From CAMDPA01 sp965223035 (GTDB lineage: Bacteria > Pseudomonadota > Alphaproteobacteria > Rhizobiales > Hyphomicrobiaceae), in the NCBI GenBank assembly GCA_965223035.1, contig OZ244980.1, forward strand, positions 3,534,001 through 3,598,000: a stretch of 64,000 nt of DNA. The letters are read 5' to 3'. Position 1 is the stretch's first letter; each line of letters starts with the position of its first letter. The notes below the pieces were generated by a model. The model did no database searches and was not told where the DNA came from. It worked only from the letters and a program-made list of their open reading frames with translations. A program made the translations under genes and the position numbers. Below are positions 44,074 through 52,050 of this stretch, one piece after another.

Positions 44074-45177
44074 TCACCCAGCAGCGCGCAGCGCACCGGG
44101 CAATGCGTCGGCGAGCAGATCGAGATCCCGCGCGGTGCCGGCACTGATGCGGATGCAGCGATCGAGCGGGGCGACACCCGGCATGCGAACGAAAATTCCG
44201 GCATCGATCAAAGCGCTCAGCACCCGCCGGGCGTAGCCGCCATCCCGCCCACAGTCAACGGCGACAAAGTTGGTGGCCGAGGCAATGGCCTGTAGCCCGT
44301 TGGCTTCGGCGATCTCGCCGATCCTCGCTCGCGCGGCGGCGATCTTGGCAACGGCCTCGCGCAAGAAGTCCTGGTCAGCCAGCGCGGCCATGGCGCCGGC
44401 CTGGCTCATGCGGGTGACATCGAAATGGTTGCGGATTTTATCGAAATGCTGGATCACCGATGGCGCTCCGATGCAATAGCCGACCCGTGCTCCGGCCATG
44501 CCGTAGGCCTTGGAGAAGGTGCGAAAGCGCAGCACGCTTGCCTTGGTCACGTCGAGCGGCGGGATGGCGTCGGCGGGCGCCGTGTCGGAATAGGCCTCGT
44601 CGAGCACCAGCAGACATCCATCGGGAATCCGATCGATCGCGCGCGCAATGTCGTTCGCGCTCCACCAAGTCCCCATCGGATTGTCGGGATTGGCGACGTA
44701 GATGAGCCGCGCCGCCTCCGCTTCGGCGGCGGCCATCAAACCTGATAGGTCTTCCCGATCGTCCTTGTAGGGCACGCGGACCAGCCGGCCGCCATGACCA
44801 TCGACGTGAAAGATGAAGGTCGGGTAGCCGCCCAGCGATGTGACGACGGTGTCGCCGCGCTCGACCGTTAGCCGCACGACCAAACCGAACAGCGAATCGA
44901 TCCCGCAATCGACGGCGATATTTTCGATGCCGACGCCGTGTTGGCGTGCGATCGCTGCTTTCAGCTCGAATTGCTCGGGATCGCCGTACATCCAGCTTTG
45001 CGCCGCCGCCTCGGCCATGGCGGCGATCACCTTTGGCGAGGGACCAAACACACTCTCATTGGCGCCAATCCGCGCAACAAAGGACAGACCGCGCTGACGC
45101 TCGATCGCCTCAGGCCCGACGAATGGGGTGTTCGCCGGCAGGTCGGCGATCAGCGGAACGATCCGAGGATTTGACAT
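44074..45177 (-). CDS. HisC-like PLP-dependent aminotransferase
   Basis: A class I/II aminotransferase of the histidinol-phosphate aminotransferase-like group. SFVARIGANESVFGPSP marks the N-terminal arm. Then come VDCGIDSLFGLVVRL, the PLP-contact YVANPDNPMG, VLDEAYSD with the pyridine-ring Asp, and the Schiff-base Lys223 in FRTFSKAYGMAGAR. ATG 45177 has GGAG about 9 nt upstream; the frame upstream (to 45249) crosses a 17-bp tandem repeat and is not coding. It has 367 residues. There are no his genes around, so histidine synthesis is not indicated. An operon with the GMC oxidoreductase suggests amino-alcohol or amino-acid catabolism (inference). Confidence 0.88.
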   Translation of the reverse strand: MSNPRIVPLIADLPANTPFVGPEAIERQRGLSFVARIGANESVFGPSPKVIAAMAEAAAQSWMYGDPEQFELKAAIARQHGVGIENIAVDCGIDSLFGLVVRLTVERGDTVVTSLGGYPTFIFHVDGHGGRLVRVPYKDDREDLSGLMAAAEAEAARLIYVANPDNPMGTWWSANDIARAIDRIPDGCLLVLDEAYSDTAPADAIPPLDVTKASVLRFRTFSKAYGMAGARVGYCIGAPSVIQHFDKIRNHFDVTRMSQAGAMAALADQDFLREAVAKIAAARARIGEIAEANGLQAIASATNFVAVDCGRDGGYARRVLSALIDAGIFVRMPGVAPLDRCIRISAGTARDLDLLADALPGALRAAG

Positions 45178-45205
45178 CTTCGCGCACTCCGGTCGGCCGG
45201 ATGAC

Positions 45206-45247
45206 GCAAAACCCCGGACGGCGCAAAACCCCGGACGGTGCAAAACC
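45206..45247. repeat. 17-bp tandem repeat in the aminotransferase leader
   Basis: GCAAAACCCCGGACG begins at 45206 and 45223, and a partial third unit, GCAAAACC, at 45240. It lies just upstream of the ribosome-binding site of the HisC-like gene. Confidence 0.85.
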
Positions 45248-45295
45248 ATTGTCGCAAGGCAACGACGTCATGCAGGGACAACAGGCCCCATCCGG

Positions 45296-45739
45296 CTACA
45301 AAAGCCCAAGCTCGGCCAAATCTTTTCGCATTTGTGGGGGCATGCCGGCAAGCTCATCGATGCGCCGACCCGCGAGATCGGCCGGTGCCGCGGCCGCCTC
45401 CAGATAACGCCAACCTTGGAACGCGCGTCGCGGCGAGGGTTGCACCGGCACCAGCATGCGGTCGAGCAGGATCAGGCAACAGGGCCGTCCATTGGGCCGG
45501 GTGCCCTCGTCGAACCCGAGCAGTTTTTGTCGGGCTTGGATCAGACCCTTGATCACCCAATAGATCGACCCACCGTTCAGCAGCTCCGCATCGCGCTTCG
45601 GCTTTTGTCCGGTTCGGTGAAAAAGCCGGGGGCGGCGCTCACCCATCGCCTTCATCTGGCGCAGCCGCTGCGCCTGCCAGTGAGCCAATGCCTCGACGGA
45701 GTCGATGCCGACACTCAGCTTGATGAGATTGAGGGTCAT
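45296..45739 (-). CDS. DUF1489 family protein
   Basis: An alphaproteobacterial conserved protein of unknown function. It is recognised from the N-terminus MTLNLIKLSVGIDSVE, the central HRTGQKPKRDAELL and NGGSIYWVIKG, and the PCCLILLDRMLVPV strand, ending in a helix-rich tail. ATG 45739 gives 147 residues, the family length; the upstream frame to 45859 is not family-like. There are no signal peptide or membrane segments. Neighbours on the same strand give no functional clue. Confidence 0.85.
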   Translation of the reverse strand: MTLNLIKLSVGIDSVEALAHWQAQRLRQMKAMGERRPRLFHRTGQKPKRDAELLNGGSIYWVIKGLIQARQKLLGFDEGTRPNGRPCCLILLDRMLVPVQPSPRRAFQGWRYLEAAAAPADLAGRRIDELAGMPPQMRKDLAELGLL

Positions 45740-45871
45740 GCTCGATATTTTAGCGAACGGTTGTCGGCGCGCAAACAACCAGAAGGCTGCCGGTGCTGGA
45801 TGTCCACCGCAACCTGGCACTGGGTGGACGTCCCGTGCAGCGCAGCGGATCGAGCACACCTGGCGCGACAG

Positions 45872-46360
45872 TCATTGCGCGGTGCAGGTGCCGGTATACT
45901 GCGCAATGACCGGTTCGCCGAACAGTCCAAAATGCCGCGAATGGACGGCAGGAAAGGTCCCGCCCGGCTCCACCAAGGTGTAGACGGTCGTCACATTGAG
46001 GAAGCCTTCCGTGACCACCTCCAGGAAGTGATTGGCGCCCACGGCACGGACCAGGCGGAGCGAGCCCTTGCCGGAGTTGGTCTCCAGTTGGGCACGCTGA
46101 CCGTCGAGGTCGATGTCGGTTATGGCAAATGCGAGCGGTTTGCTAAACTGCTGCTTGTAGGTGCCGTTGTCGTAGGTCCGCGACGTGCCCTCGGCAAATT
46201 GGCAACGCAGGGCGGATGGCAACTTGAAGGCGTCATCCGCGGCGGATGCGGCCAAGGCTAGCGGCATCACCAAGCTGAGTAGGAGCAAGCGGGCCAGGAA
46301 CAAGCAGGCCGGGAGCAAGCGGGCCGGGAGCAAGCGGGTCGAGAGGCGAGAGCGAGGCAT
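45872..46360 (-). CDS. Small exported protein of unknown function with a repeat-built signal peptide
   Basis: The N-terminal 37 residues form a basic then strongly hydrophobic signal (RLLPARLLPACLFLARLL and on), probably cleaved after ALAASA. The mature part of about 120 residues is beta-rich, with LRCQFAEGTSRTYDNG, ITDIDLDGQRAQL and VTTVYTLVEPGGTFPAVHS, and two Cys that could form a disulfide. The signal is encoded by four 15-bp tandem repeats. ATG 46360 (162 residues) has AGAGGA about 13 nt upstream; ATG 46399 is also in frame. I do not recognise the family. It starts 132 bp upstream of DUF1489, on the same strand. Confidence 0.68.
   Translation of the reverse strand: MPRSRLSTRLLPARLLPACLFLARLLLLSLVMPLALAASAADDAFKLPSALRCQFAEGTSRTYDNGTYKQQFSKPLAFAITDIDLDGQRAQLETNSGKGSLRLVRAVGANHFLEVVTEGFLNVTTVYTLVEPGGTFPAVHSRHFGLFGEPVIAQYTGTCTAQ
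46281..46340. repeat. 15-bp tandem repeat inside a signal-peptide coding region
   Basis: Four units close to GGGAGCAAGCGGGCC at 46281, 46296, 46311 and 46326. Because 15 is a multiple of three, unit gain or loss changes the signal peptide by five residues without a frameshift. Confidence 0.9.
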
Positions 46361-46554
46361 CACGGGCGAACAGTCCTCTTTGAGCGCAACAACCGACATC
46401 CCTACACCGACTGCTGAGGTTGCATCAACACGCTCGAAATGACGAGTTTGGTTGGTCGATGCGAAAGCGCACCGGTCACACCGCAGCCAGTGCGGACGGC
46501 GTCGGCGCCGCCGGCGGCACTGGCCCGGACCATCAATCGCGCGTGGCTCCCCAC

Positions 46555-46690
46555 TTCAGGCGCGATCAGCTTTGTGCCTTGAGTGGGAACCGTCTTAGCG
46601 GTGTCAACGCAAGGCATGATGGTCCAGCGCGGCGCGCAAGATCAGGTCCGCCTTAGGCGGATTGTCCGTGCCGGCCCGCTGCCAGCCAAA
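46555..46690. repeat. Decayed family A and truncated family B remnants
   Basis: GCGCGATCAGCTTTGTGCC then TTGAGTGGGAACCG resembles the left part of A7. From about 46640, AGATCAGGTCCGCCTTAGG and GTGCCGGCCCGCTGCC match the reverse B terminus. The 46400-46755 gap holds no supportable gene. Confidence 0.5.
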
Positions 46691-46755
46691 TCTGACACGC
46701 TATAACGGTTGTCGGAGCGCACGATTGCCGATGACGCCAATTCGGCGAACGGCCG

Positions 46756-48438
46756 TCATTCCAGGCCAAAAGGGATCCAGTCCGGTTTGGCCCGCTGAGC
46801 GCGCTTACGTGCCGCCGCCCGTCGACGGGCCGCACGGCTTGCGTTGTTTGGCGCAGGCTCGCGCAGCCCATCCGACTCGGCGACTGGTGCCGGCGCGAAC
46901 GGCTTCAATTCGCCCATCATCGGCGTCGGCGACGACGCGGCGGGTGTTGGTTCAGCCATCGTCGCGGAGGTATCCATCGAAATGGCACTGCCCAGCGAGC
47001 CCTGACCGCGCACGGCGACGGCAAAATCGGACGGCTGGGTTTGCTCCGGTCGCAATCCCTCGAAAATGAGGCGTACTTCACCGACCGCATCGACCAGCAG
47101 ATAGGCGCCTGTTCGCGACAATTCGAACGATACCGGGGCGATCTTGACCACGCTGGTCTCGAGCGTCAACTGCTCGTCGAGGCGTCGGTTGAGCAGCGCC
47201 TGAACACGCGGCTTGGCCTGATCCAGGAGCGGCGCCACATCAACGCGGGCGGCGCGAGCGACGATGCTCACGAACGGCTCCGCACCGAGCCGCGCGAGCC
47301 CTGCAATCGGTTTGACACCGCGATGGTGCGGCTGACGCGGGAGCATCACCACATCGGTCAAGGTGATCTGGCGATGGGCCAGGCTCAGAACCGGCGTGCC
47401 GGCCACGTGAGCGGTGCCGGTGTGGGTCCGGCCGTCGGTCGCGGTGGCGTCAAGGCGAAGCGCGACGCCGATCTGACCCTGCGCCGGATAGGCCCGCGTT
47501 GCATGCACCTTCACGCGCGCCGATTGACCATAGCGCCCGCTCTTGGTCTCGAATGGCCCGATGCTCTCAAACGCGGCGACGGTCGCCCGCTCGATCTCCT
47601 CCAGACCAACCTGAAAGGCGACCCTGACTCGACTGCCGCGCCATCGAGCATCCGGGCTGTAGGTTATGAAGGGAATCGCCGCCTCTCGGTCGCGGGGCGC
47701 GATATCGGACACCGACAGCCGCGAGACCAGGCTCAATCGATAGGCGAACCGGCCATCGCGGGTCACCAGTCGACCGCCACCGACATACTGCGGATTGCCC
47801 CTCAGATAACGGCTGCTGTCGGCGCCCAGCGCAAGGGGCTGGGCCAGAACCGACCAAGCACGCTTGATCGCCTGGTCGACCGGGCTGCGCGATAGAGTTC
47901 GTTGCAGCGCGTGACCGCTGATGGCGATGATCGGCTGCAAGGCGGCCGCGATCATCCCCAATTGGGCTGGGCTGGCCGCAGCGCGCGTGCCCTCAACGCC
48001 CTCCAGGATCGGTCTGTGCCACAAGGCGGCCTCGAGTTTGCGCCGCTCCTTAAGATCGACCGAGAATGGCACCGCGTAGATCAAGGCCTGCTGATCGGTC
48101 GCGCGCGCGCCCAAACGCGCACGCACGGGCAATTTCAACCACAGGCGGCTGCCATTGGCCGCAAATTTGATCGGCCCGTTGCGGGTCAAGCCGAGTTCGG
48201 TCGGCGCAGCGGCCAACGCCGCGTCCAAAGCCTTTGCCGCCTCCGTCCTCATCAGCGAAAGATTCAATGGCAGGTGCACCGACGTCGTCGAAACTGCGGG
48301 CCGCAACGTGATCTGCCGCGGCGCTTGAGCAGCTTCACGCGTGAACGCGATGTCGTCGTCCGGCCAAAGTCCGTGACCTGCGTAGAGTGCGAGAGCGGCG
48401 ATTCCAAGCACAACAAGTCCGTTACGTCGTCCGATCAT
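46756..48438 (-). CDS. DUF4403 family protein, probable lipid-binding-like envelope protein
   Basis: An N-terminal hydrophobic anchor or signal (about residues 5-22, LVVLGIAALALYAGHGL) is followed by a large beta/alpha region. Segments such as TSVHLPLNLSLMRTEAAKAL, NGSRLWLKLPVRARL and GVALRLDATATDGRTHT fit the DUF4403 family. The C-terminal 80 residues are low complexity (Ala, Pro, Ser) and then very basic (AARRRAAARKRAQRAK). ATG 48438 gives 560 residues; the upstream frame to 48513 is not needed. The function is unknown; the family resembles TULIP-like or envelope proteins only loosely. The basic tail is longer than I would expect. Confidence 0.7.
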   Translation of the reverse strand: MIGRRNGLVVLGIAALALYAGHGLWPDDDIAFTREAAQAPRQITLRPAVSTTSVHLPLNLSLMRTEAAKALDAALAAAPTELGLTRNGPIKFAANGSRLWLKLPVRARLGARATDQQALIYAVPFSVDLKERRKLEAALWHRPILEGVEGTRAAASPAQLGMIAAALQPIIAISGHALQRTLSRSPVDQAIKRAWSVLAQPLALGADSSRYLRGNPQYVGGGRLVTRDGRFAYRLSLVSRLSVSDIAPRDREAAIPFITYSPDARWRGSRVRVAFQVGLEEIERATVAAFESIGPFETKSGRYGQSARVKVHATRAYPAQGQIGVALRLDATATDGRTHTGTAHVAGTPVLSLAHRQITLTDVVMLPRQPHHRGVKPIAGLARLGAEPFVSIVARAARVDVAPLLDQAKPRVQALLNRRLDEQLTLETSVVKIAPVSFELSRTGAYLLVDAVGEVRLIFEGLRPEQTQPSDFAVAVRGQGSLGSAISMDTSATMAEPTPAASSPTPMMGELKPFAPAPVAESDGLREPAPNNASRAARRRAAARKRAQRAKPDWIPFGLE

Positions 48439-48873
48439 GGCATTCCCAGATGTTGGGGTTGTCAGGCGCAGCAAACCCTGGACGGCTGCTCGGCGCGAGC
48501 GGCCGCATCTCACACACGCAGGGACAGAAGCGACTTAGTGATCGAAGCGATTACGATTATTTGGCACTGGGACTGTTACCACCTCGCGCGGCAACCGCCG
48601 CCACGGCCGCCGCAGTCGCCCAAGCGGGGCGCGAACTGGGAATCGGCCGTGGTGCAATGTTACCATAAATGCGGCTTTGCGGCATCGATCACCGACTTTC
48701 AGGATCGATCGCGCAACACATCCGCCGCAAATCAGCAACGCATTCGATCGGCGAGCGCCCTGCGATCAGCACCCGAATCCCGCTGGCACCGATCAACGCC
48801 GGTCTTGCGGGAGCGTTGCGATTTTTGCTGGAACGACCCCATGGCCCGCCTGGCCACCTACGACAGTCTGCCA
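48439..48873. other. Intergenic gap between ispE and the DUF4403 gene
   Basis: About 435 bp. No protein-like frame or RNA gene is seen; it presumably holds the promoter of the DUF4403 gene. Confidence 0.5.
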
Positions 48874-49851
48874 TCAAGTGGCCGGTTCGCCGATCGAGCT
48901 GGGCGTGACCCACCAGCGAGGCCGCCGCGTCTGCAACTCAGCCGCGGCCCGCGCGGCACTTTCCGCGTTCGCATAGACACCGACATAGGTCGGCCCGGCA
49001 CCGGATAAGAACACATGTTGGCAGCGCCGATCGGCGGCCAACTGGGACTTGACGGCCGCCAACGCCGGGAACGCAGCCTGCGCCGGACGCTCCAATGCAT
49101 TGCCGATCGCCCGCATGTATTGGAGCAAGGTCGGCACATCGCCGAGATGGGGGACCGGCAGGTTCCGATGGGGCTCTGCCAACGCCGGCGCATTGAGGCC
49201 TGCGAAAACCTGCTGGGTTTTGTTGGCCGGCATCGCCAGGTCGGGGCAGGCCAGCACCACATGACACCGTGGTACGGGTACAGGCGCAACCCGCTCGCCG
49301 ATGCCGCGCATCAAGGCTGAACGCCGGGCAAAGCAAATGGGGACGTCGGCGCCCAACTTCGCCGCCAGTGCGTGCCAGTCAACACGCGATGTCAGCTGCG
49401 GATGGCGCGCACGAACAAGGCGTAGGGCGGCCGCTGCATCCGCAGATCCGCCGCCGATACCGGAGGCCACCGGCAACCGCTTGTCCAAGATGTAGCGGCC
49501 TTCGAGCTTGAGCTGATAATCCTGCGCCAGATGTTGAAACGCCTTGGCGATCAGGTTGGGACCCTGGATGGCGGATGCGAACGGCCCGACCACCTCCAGC
49601 GACCAGGTATCCGCGTGCGCCGGCAGCGCGCCGGCGGTAACCACCCGCAACCAATCTCCGACGTTGGCGAACGCCACCAAGCTTTCAAGCTGGTGGTACC
49701 CATCGCAGCGGCGCCCCAACACGCGCAGTGTGAGATTGATCTTAGCGGGCGCAAACTCCTCCCACCCGCTGCCGGATGCCGCGCCGGGGGCGTCGCCGCC
49801 CTGGTAACCGGCGCCAGTCGATGCACCCCATGGCTGCCCGGCCGCGCTCAC
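48874..49851 (-). CDS. ispE: 4-diphosphocytidyl-2-C-methyl-D-erythritol kinase
   Basis: A GHMP kinase of the MEP isoprenoid pathway that phosphorylates CDP-methylerythritol. FAPAKINLTLRVLGRRCDGYHQLESLV is the N-terminal signature (in parts, PAKINLTL and DGYHQLESL). The phosphate-binding loop is PVASGIGGGSADAAAAL at about 128-144, and the C-terminal motif is FLSGAGPTYVGVY. The start overlaps the stop of the TPR gene by 4 bp (ATGA), giving 325 residues with an N-terminal extension of about 30 residues before the usual start. Translational coupling with the TPR gene is likely, an arrangement known in other alphaproteobacteria. Confidence 0.94.
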   Translation of the reverse strand: MSAAGQPWGASTGAGYQGGDAPGAASGSGWEEFAPAKINLTLRVLGRRCDGYHQLESLVAFANVGDWLRVVTAGALPAHADTWSLEVVGPFASAIQGPNLIAKAFQHLAQDYQLKLEGRYILDKRLPVASGIGGGSADAAAALRLVRARHPQLTSRVDWHALAAKLGADVPICFARRSALMRGIGERVAPVPVPRCHVVLACPDLAMPANKTQQVFAGLNAPALAEPHRNLPVPHLGDVPTLLQYMRAIGNALERPAQAAFPALAAVKSQLAADRRCQHVFLSGAGPTYVGVYANAESAARAAAELQTRRPRWWVTPSSIGEPAT

Positions 49852-51674
49852 CGAACCGGGGCTACGGGCCCGAAGTTGTTCTTGACGCGCTTGCCGCTGA
49901 CCGCCTGGCGCCCCTTCGATAGCGCCTGGTCCGCTACTTTCGCGTCAGTGTTGTCGGCCAGGCCTTCGCGCAATTTCTTTTTGATCTTGCCCACCTCGGC
50001 TGGCTCCGGCTTCAGGGTTAGCGCCTGCGCCCACTGGAAGCGCGCCTCACGGTGCCGCCCTACCCGCCAATAGCCGTCTCCGAGGTGATCATTGAGCGTG
50101 GGGTCCTCCGGCCGCAATTCGACCGCCCGCTCCAGATGTTGCACCGCCAAATCAAAGTTGCCGAGGCGATAATGGGCCCAACCCAGGCTATCGACGATGT
50201 AGCCGTCCCCCGGCTTGGCTTTCACCGCCTCTTCAATCATCCGCAGTCCGCGCTGGAGATTGCGGTTCTGGTCGATCCACGAGTAGCCCAGGTAGTTCAG
50301 CACCAATGGCTGTTCTGGTGAAAGCTCGAGGGCTTTCAACAGATCCGCTTCCGCCTGGGGCCATTTTTTCAAGCGCTCATAGGAGGTCCCGCGTGCATAC
50401 CAATAAACCCAATGCCGTTCCTCTGGCTCAGGCGTCAGCTCAATGACGCGGGCGTACTGCGTGATCGCTTCCTCATAGCGCTTGCGCGAGCGCATGATAT
50501 CGCCAAGGGTCACAAGTGGCTTGATGTCCGTTGCATCGGCGGCCGCTGCCGCTTCCAGTAACGCTTGGGCCTCGTCGACCTTATCCAGCGAATTGAGGTT
50601 ATAGGCCTTGCGAATGTCGATCGCCTTTCGCAGCGGCGTATCTTTGGGGATGCGGTCGTAAACGTCGATCGCGGCCGCATAACGTTTGGTGAGCTCATAA
50701 ACGTTGGCCAAAGCCGACAGCGCGAACGGCGACTTGGGCCGCAAGATCAGCGACGTTTGCAGGTAAAACGCGCCCAACGAAACGCCGCCCTCGGTCGCCA
50801 GCGCCTCCCCCAATCCGTAGAACACCTCGAAAAAACCCTGGACCGGATTTTCAACCAGAAGCTTGATCGCCTGCTTGCCGTCGACTTTCTCCAGCAGGTC
50901 ATGAACCAACGGCTGTTCGACGTCCTGCACGCTTTCCAGGTGCTGTCGTAGGATCTTCTTGGCTAGCGTGAACTGGCCGCGATGGGCGGCATGACGTGCA
51001 TATGCCAGCGCAATTCGTGGCGTTTTTTGATCATTGGCGAATACCGCTTCGTAATGACGCCCGGCTTCCTTGCCTCGCCCCGCCACATCGGCCAGCAGCG
51101 CGCGATGATAACGGACGTAATTTCTTGCCGCCTCCGCAAGCCGCAGCCGGCGAAGCAACCGGCGTGCCCGCGTCGACTTACCCTGCTGCAGGTAGACCCA
51201 CGCCTTCGCCAGGCCGCGCGTCAACTTGTTGATCGTTGCATTGCCGGTGACGCCGTCCACGTGTCGCATCGCCGACTTGTAGCGTCGCGCCTTGACTTCG
51301 ACGGCCGCCATCCAAACGCGGGACAACCGATGGCCGGGCCGCTTCACCAACTGCCGCGCCAGCGCCGTGGCGCGCTCCTGATGGCCCTCCGCCGCCTCGA
51401 CCCGGAAACTGGAATCGATCAGCAGGATGTTTTTCGGATCGCGCTTTAGAGCGCGGCGGAAATAGTCGACCGCCGCCGCGGTATCTCGCTGCTTGACCGC
51501 AAATCCGCCAGCCAGATAGCTGCCGATGACGCCGTCGGCCTTGGCTTGGACCATCGAGCCGGCGAGCAGCACCGCCAGCAGGCAACTCGCACCCAGAATC
51601 GGCACGACGGGCCGAACGATCCGGCGGAGCAAATCCGACAACTGTGTCGAATGGCACTCGATTGAGGGGCTCAT
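49848..51674 (-). CDS. Exported TPR-repeat protein
   Basis: A signal or anchor helix (about residues 23-46, IVPILGASCLLAVLL-like) is followed by about ten tetratricopeptide repeats across 50-590. The clearest are AAVDYFRRALKRDPKN, AITQYARVIELTPEPEE, AEADLLKALELSPEQPL and AVQHLERAVELRPEDPTLND. ATG 51674 with GAGG about 5 nt upstream gives 608 residues; the frame to 51833 is open but not coding-like. The length and the coupling to ispE match a conserved alphaproteobacterial pair. The role is probably protein-protein scaffolding in the envelope; no enzymatic motif is seen. Confidence 0.86.
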   Translation of the reverse strand: MSPSIECHSTQLSDLLRRIVRPVVPILGASCLLAVLLAGSMVQAKADGVIGSYLAGGFAVKQRDTAAAVDYFRRALKRDPKNILLIDSSFRVEAAEGHQERATALARQLVKRPGHRLSRVWMAAVEVKARRYKSAMRHVDGVTGNATINKLTRGLAKAWVYLQQGKSTRARRLLRRLRLAEAARNYVRYHRALLADVAGRGKEAGRHYEAVFANDQKTPRIALAYARHAAHRGQFTLAKKILRQHLESVQDVEQPLVHDLLEKVDGKQAIKLLVENPVQGFFEVFYGLGEALATEGGVSLGAFYLQTSLILRPKSPFALSALANVYELTKRYAAAIDVYDRIPKDTPLRKAIDIRKAYNLNSLDKVDEAQALLEAAAAADATDIKPLVTLGDIMRSRKRYEEAITQYARVIELTPEPEERHWVYWYARGTSYERLKKWPQAEADLLKALELSPEQPLVLNYLGYSWIDQNRNLQRGLRMIEEAVKAKPGDGYIVDSLGWAHYRLGNFDLAVQHLERAVELRPEDPTLNDHLGDGYWRVGRHREARFQWAQALTLKPEPAEVGKIKKKLREGLADNTDAKVADQALSKGRQAVSGKRVKNNFGPVAPVR

Positions 51675-51920
51675 CTGTCCTCGCTCAACGCGGCGTTGGC
51701 CGCTGAAGGTGGTCGAGTCGGCTACACGGGTATGTAGCGCAAACTTTGACGGTTTGGCGATTCTTATACAACAGTCCCACAGCATATGACGCAATTTTAA
51801 CCGTGCCCATTTAACCGTGCCCACGTGTGTCAACAGCTAACCGCACAAGGTGGCCGTGTTTTAGAGTGAATATTTGGTGTTGCTTTACGGTATGCATAGC
51901 CAGACGTCAGCCCCTTTGCT

Positions 51921-51958
51921 GATCGACAGTTCAATTGCAGATCGACAGTTCATTTGCC
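51921..51958. repeat. 19-bp tandem duplication downstream of the ETF-QO gene
   Basis: GATCGACAGTTCAATTGCA at 51921-51939 and GATCGACAGTTCATTTGCC at 51940-51958. It lies just beyond the stop-codon repeat array of the ETF-QO gene. The rest of the 51675-51965 stretch holds no gene. Confidence 0.85.
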
Positions 51959-51965
51959 GCGGCGC

Positions 51966-52050
51966 CATGCGGCGCTGCCTCACACGCTGCTGGGTCACAG
52001 GCTGCTGCATCACAGGCCGCTGCGTTACAGGCCGCTGCGTCACAGGCCGG
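51966..52050 (-). repeat. 15-bp tandem array repeating the ETF-QO gene end and stop codon
   Basis: Units of CACAGGCCGCTGCGT type begin at about 51981, 51996, 52011, 52026 and 52041, with a weaker unit at 51966. On the minus strand in the ETF-QO frame each unit reads Gly/Ser-Leu/Val-stop-x-Ser, so stops recur at 52042, 52027, 52012, 51997 and 51982. Confidence 0.88.

Noticed and set aside
44074..45177. HisC-like gene as the histidine biosynthesis aminotransferase
   Set aside because: No other his genes are nearby and it appears to be in an operon with a GMC oxidoreductase; only the broad aminotransferase class is supported.
47041..47895. Open frame of 284 codons on the plus strand within the DUF4403 gene
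   Set aside because: Antisense shadow; the minus-strand frame has a signal segment and family-like composition.
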